Shown: piece by piece, positions 5,377 through 6,281 of the stretch
Layout: the number at the start of each line of letters is the position of its first letter
Numbering within the stretch: position 1 is the stretch's first letter
Assembly (NCBI GenBank): GCA_031411055.1
Contig: JANOAI010000265.1
Span: 1 to 6,281, forward strand
Length of the DNA stretch: 6,281 nt
Source: JAIYDQ01 sp031411055
Lineage (GTDB): Bacteria > Planctomycetota > Planctomycetia > Pirellulales > Pirellulaceae
Direction of reading: 5' to 3'
Notes under the pieces: model-generated
What the model saw: the letters and a program-made list of their open reading frames with translations, nothing else
Told to the model about the DNA's origin: nothing
The model's database searches: none
Made by a program: the position numbers and the translations under genes

Positions 5377-6281
5377 ATGACCTTACCGTACGGAGCTGAA
5401 CAAGCCCTTCAGCAATTCCAATCCGAACTCGAACCCGCCCAGAATCCGGTACGTCGATTTCGCAAACCCTGGCCGCGCGGCGCGTTCCCATTGCTCATGT
5501 TCTTCTTGACCGTCTTGTCCACGATTTGGGTTGGGACGTTGGCGTGGGTTCCCGAACTATTATTCGATGCATTGCAAACGGGCTCTGCACATACACTTCG
5601 ACGCTGCATTCTTGCAAACTGGTCGACGGGGTTACAATTTTCAGCTTCGTTGCTGACGATTCTTCTGGCTCATGAGTTTGGGCATTACCTCATGATGCGC
5701 CGATACGGAATCGTTTCGACCTATCCGATCTTTATTCCGTTCCCGGTTTCTCCCTTTGGAACCATGGGAGCGATTATTGTGATGGATCCGTCCTACGCTA
5801 ATCGCCGTGAGATCTTCGATATTGGTATCGCGGGTCCCTTAGCTGGACTGGTCATTGCCATTCCGCTTGCGATGGTAGGGTTACTCTTTCCCGACGGACC
5901 GCCACTGCCTCAACCAGATAGTCTGCGGATCGGCCAACCACTCGTAATGTACATTTTGGATTCGCTGCTCGGTACCGAATTGATTTCGGGTATTTCAACG
6001 CAACAAGTCAATACGTCGAGCCCGATCTTCATGGCCGCGTGGATCGGATTTCTCATCACCGGCTTAAACATGATGCCGATGAGTCAACTTGACGGTGGGC
6101 ATGTTGCTTTTGGAATATTCGGCAAGTACTCCGAGTGGATCGCAAAATCGGTTTTCGTAGCGATCGTCGCCTACATGATCTACGTTCAGATGATGTTCTT
6201 CATTTTGATGCTCTTTCTCATCTTCATGATGGGGCTCAAGCATCCGCCCAGCAGCGACGATCGCCAAAAGCTAGGTTGGGG
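5377..6281 (+). CDS. M50 (site-2 protease family) intramembrane zinc metalloprotease, 3' end outside the window
   Basis: The open frame begins at ATG 5377 and stays open to the last base, giving 301 residues of a partial protein. It is a polytopic membrane protein expected to cleave substrate membrane helices or to act in regulated intramembrane proteolysis. Zinc-site motifs are present: HEFGH at 98-102 (H98 and H102 ligands, E99 catalytic) within a hydrophobic helix, and NMMPMSQLDGG at 230-240 with D238 as the third ligand. FGTMGA (126-131) and FDIGIAGPLAGL (146-157) match the S2P/EGY-like subgroup, as does the HPP near the cut end (288-290). The first helix is about 36-58, and the last visible one about 256-285. 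One further C-terminal helix is probably missing. No PDZ insertion is seen between the motifs, unlike RseP. It starts 3 nt after the SDR stop with no strong Shine-Dalgarno sequence, which suggests translational coupling. Confidence 0.93.
   Translation, partial: MTLPYGAEQALQQFQSELEPAQNPVRRFRKPWPRGAFPLLMFFLTVLSTIWVGTLAWVPELLFDALQTGSAHTLRRCILANWSTGLQFSASLLTILLAHEFGHYLMMRRYGIVSTYPIFIPFPVSPFGTMGAIIVMDPSYANRREIFDIGIAGPLAGLVIAIPLAMVGLLFPDGPPLPQPDSLRIGQPLVMYILDSLLGTELISGISTQQVNTSSPIFMAAWIGFLITGLNMMPMSQLDGGHVAFGIFGKYSEWIAKSVFVAIVAYMIYVQMMFFILMLFLIFMMGLKHPPSSDDRQKLGW

Noticed and set aside
5409..5609. 66-codon minus-strand frame opposite the M50 protease
   Set aside because: It is antisense to the N-terminal part of the protease frame, whose motifs continue intact. 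No independent evidence supports it.

Overview
The window holds six protein genes in two divergent blocks around a repeat-rich intergenic region. The organism is most likely a planctomycete of the Pirellulaceae type. This is inferred from the DUF6677-like membrane protein, the style of the arginyl-tRNA synthetase with its long coiled-coil insert, moderate GC content, mostly weak Shine-Dalgarno signals, and short palindromic intergenic repeats. No database search was possible, so the taxonomy is a judgement.

Minus-strand block, in transcription order from 4189 down to 94: (1) a 184-aa DUF6677-like multi-pass membrane protein; (2) argS, full-length arginyl-tRNA synthetase, whose start lies 14 bp inside the end of gene 1; (3) a 65-aa CxxC protein of unknown function; (4) a CPA2/Kef-type cation:proton antiporter of 415 aa without a C-terminal regulatory domain. 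The gaps are 46 and 65 bp, so co-transcription is plausible. Past the antiporter, at the left window edge, is a palindromic REP-like element with perfect 15-bp arms.

Plus-strand block, from 4555 to the right edge: (5) an SDR-fold oxidoreductase with a complete Ser/Tyr/Lys catalytic set but an unusual glycine motif and a cysteine cluster; (6) starting 3 nt after its stop, an M50 (site-2 protease family) intramembrane metalloprotease with HEFGH and LDGG motifs. Its frame is open at the window end, so it is partial here.

The divergent intergenic region (4190 to about 4554) contains three copies of a 17-bp dyad, CGTTCTCTCCGAGAACG or its complement. Two of them lie in a roughly 34-bp inverted repeat that brackets a 63-bp core, giving a MITE-like unit that ends just before the SDR gene. 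A separate 7-bp hairpin followed by a T-run, read on the minus strand, lies upstream of the DUF6677 gene.

No CRISPR, tRNA, rRNA, toxin-antitoxin, phage or transposase gene is visible. The genes are mostly housekeeping or envelope functions. The least explained material is the repeat architecture, the argS insertion, and the SDR-protease pairing.
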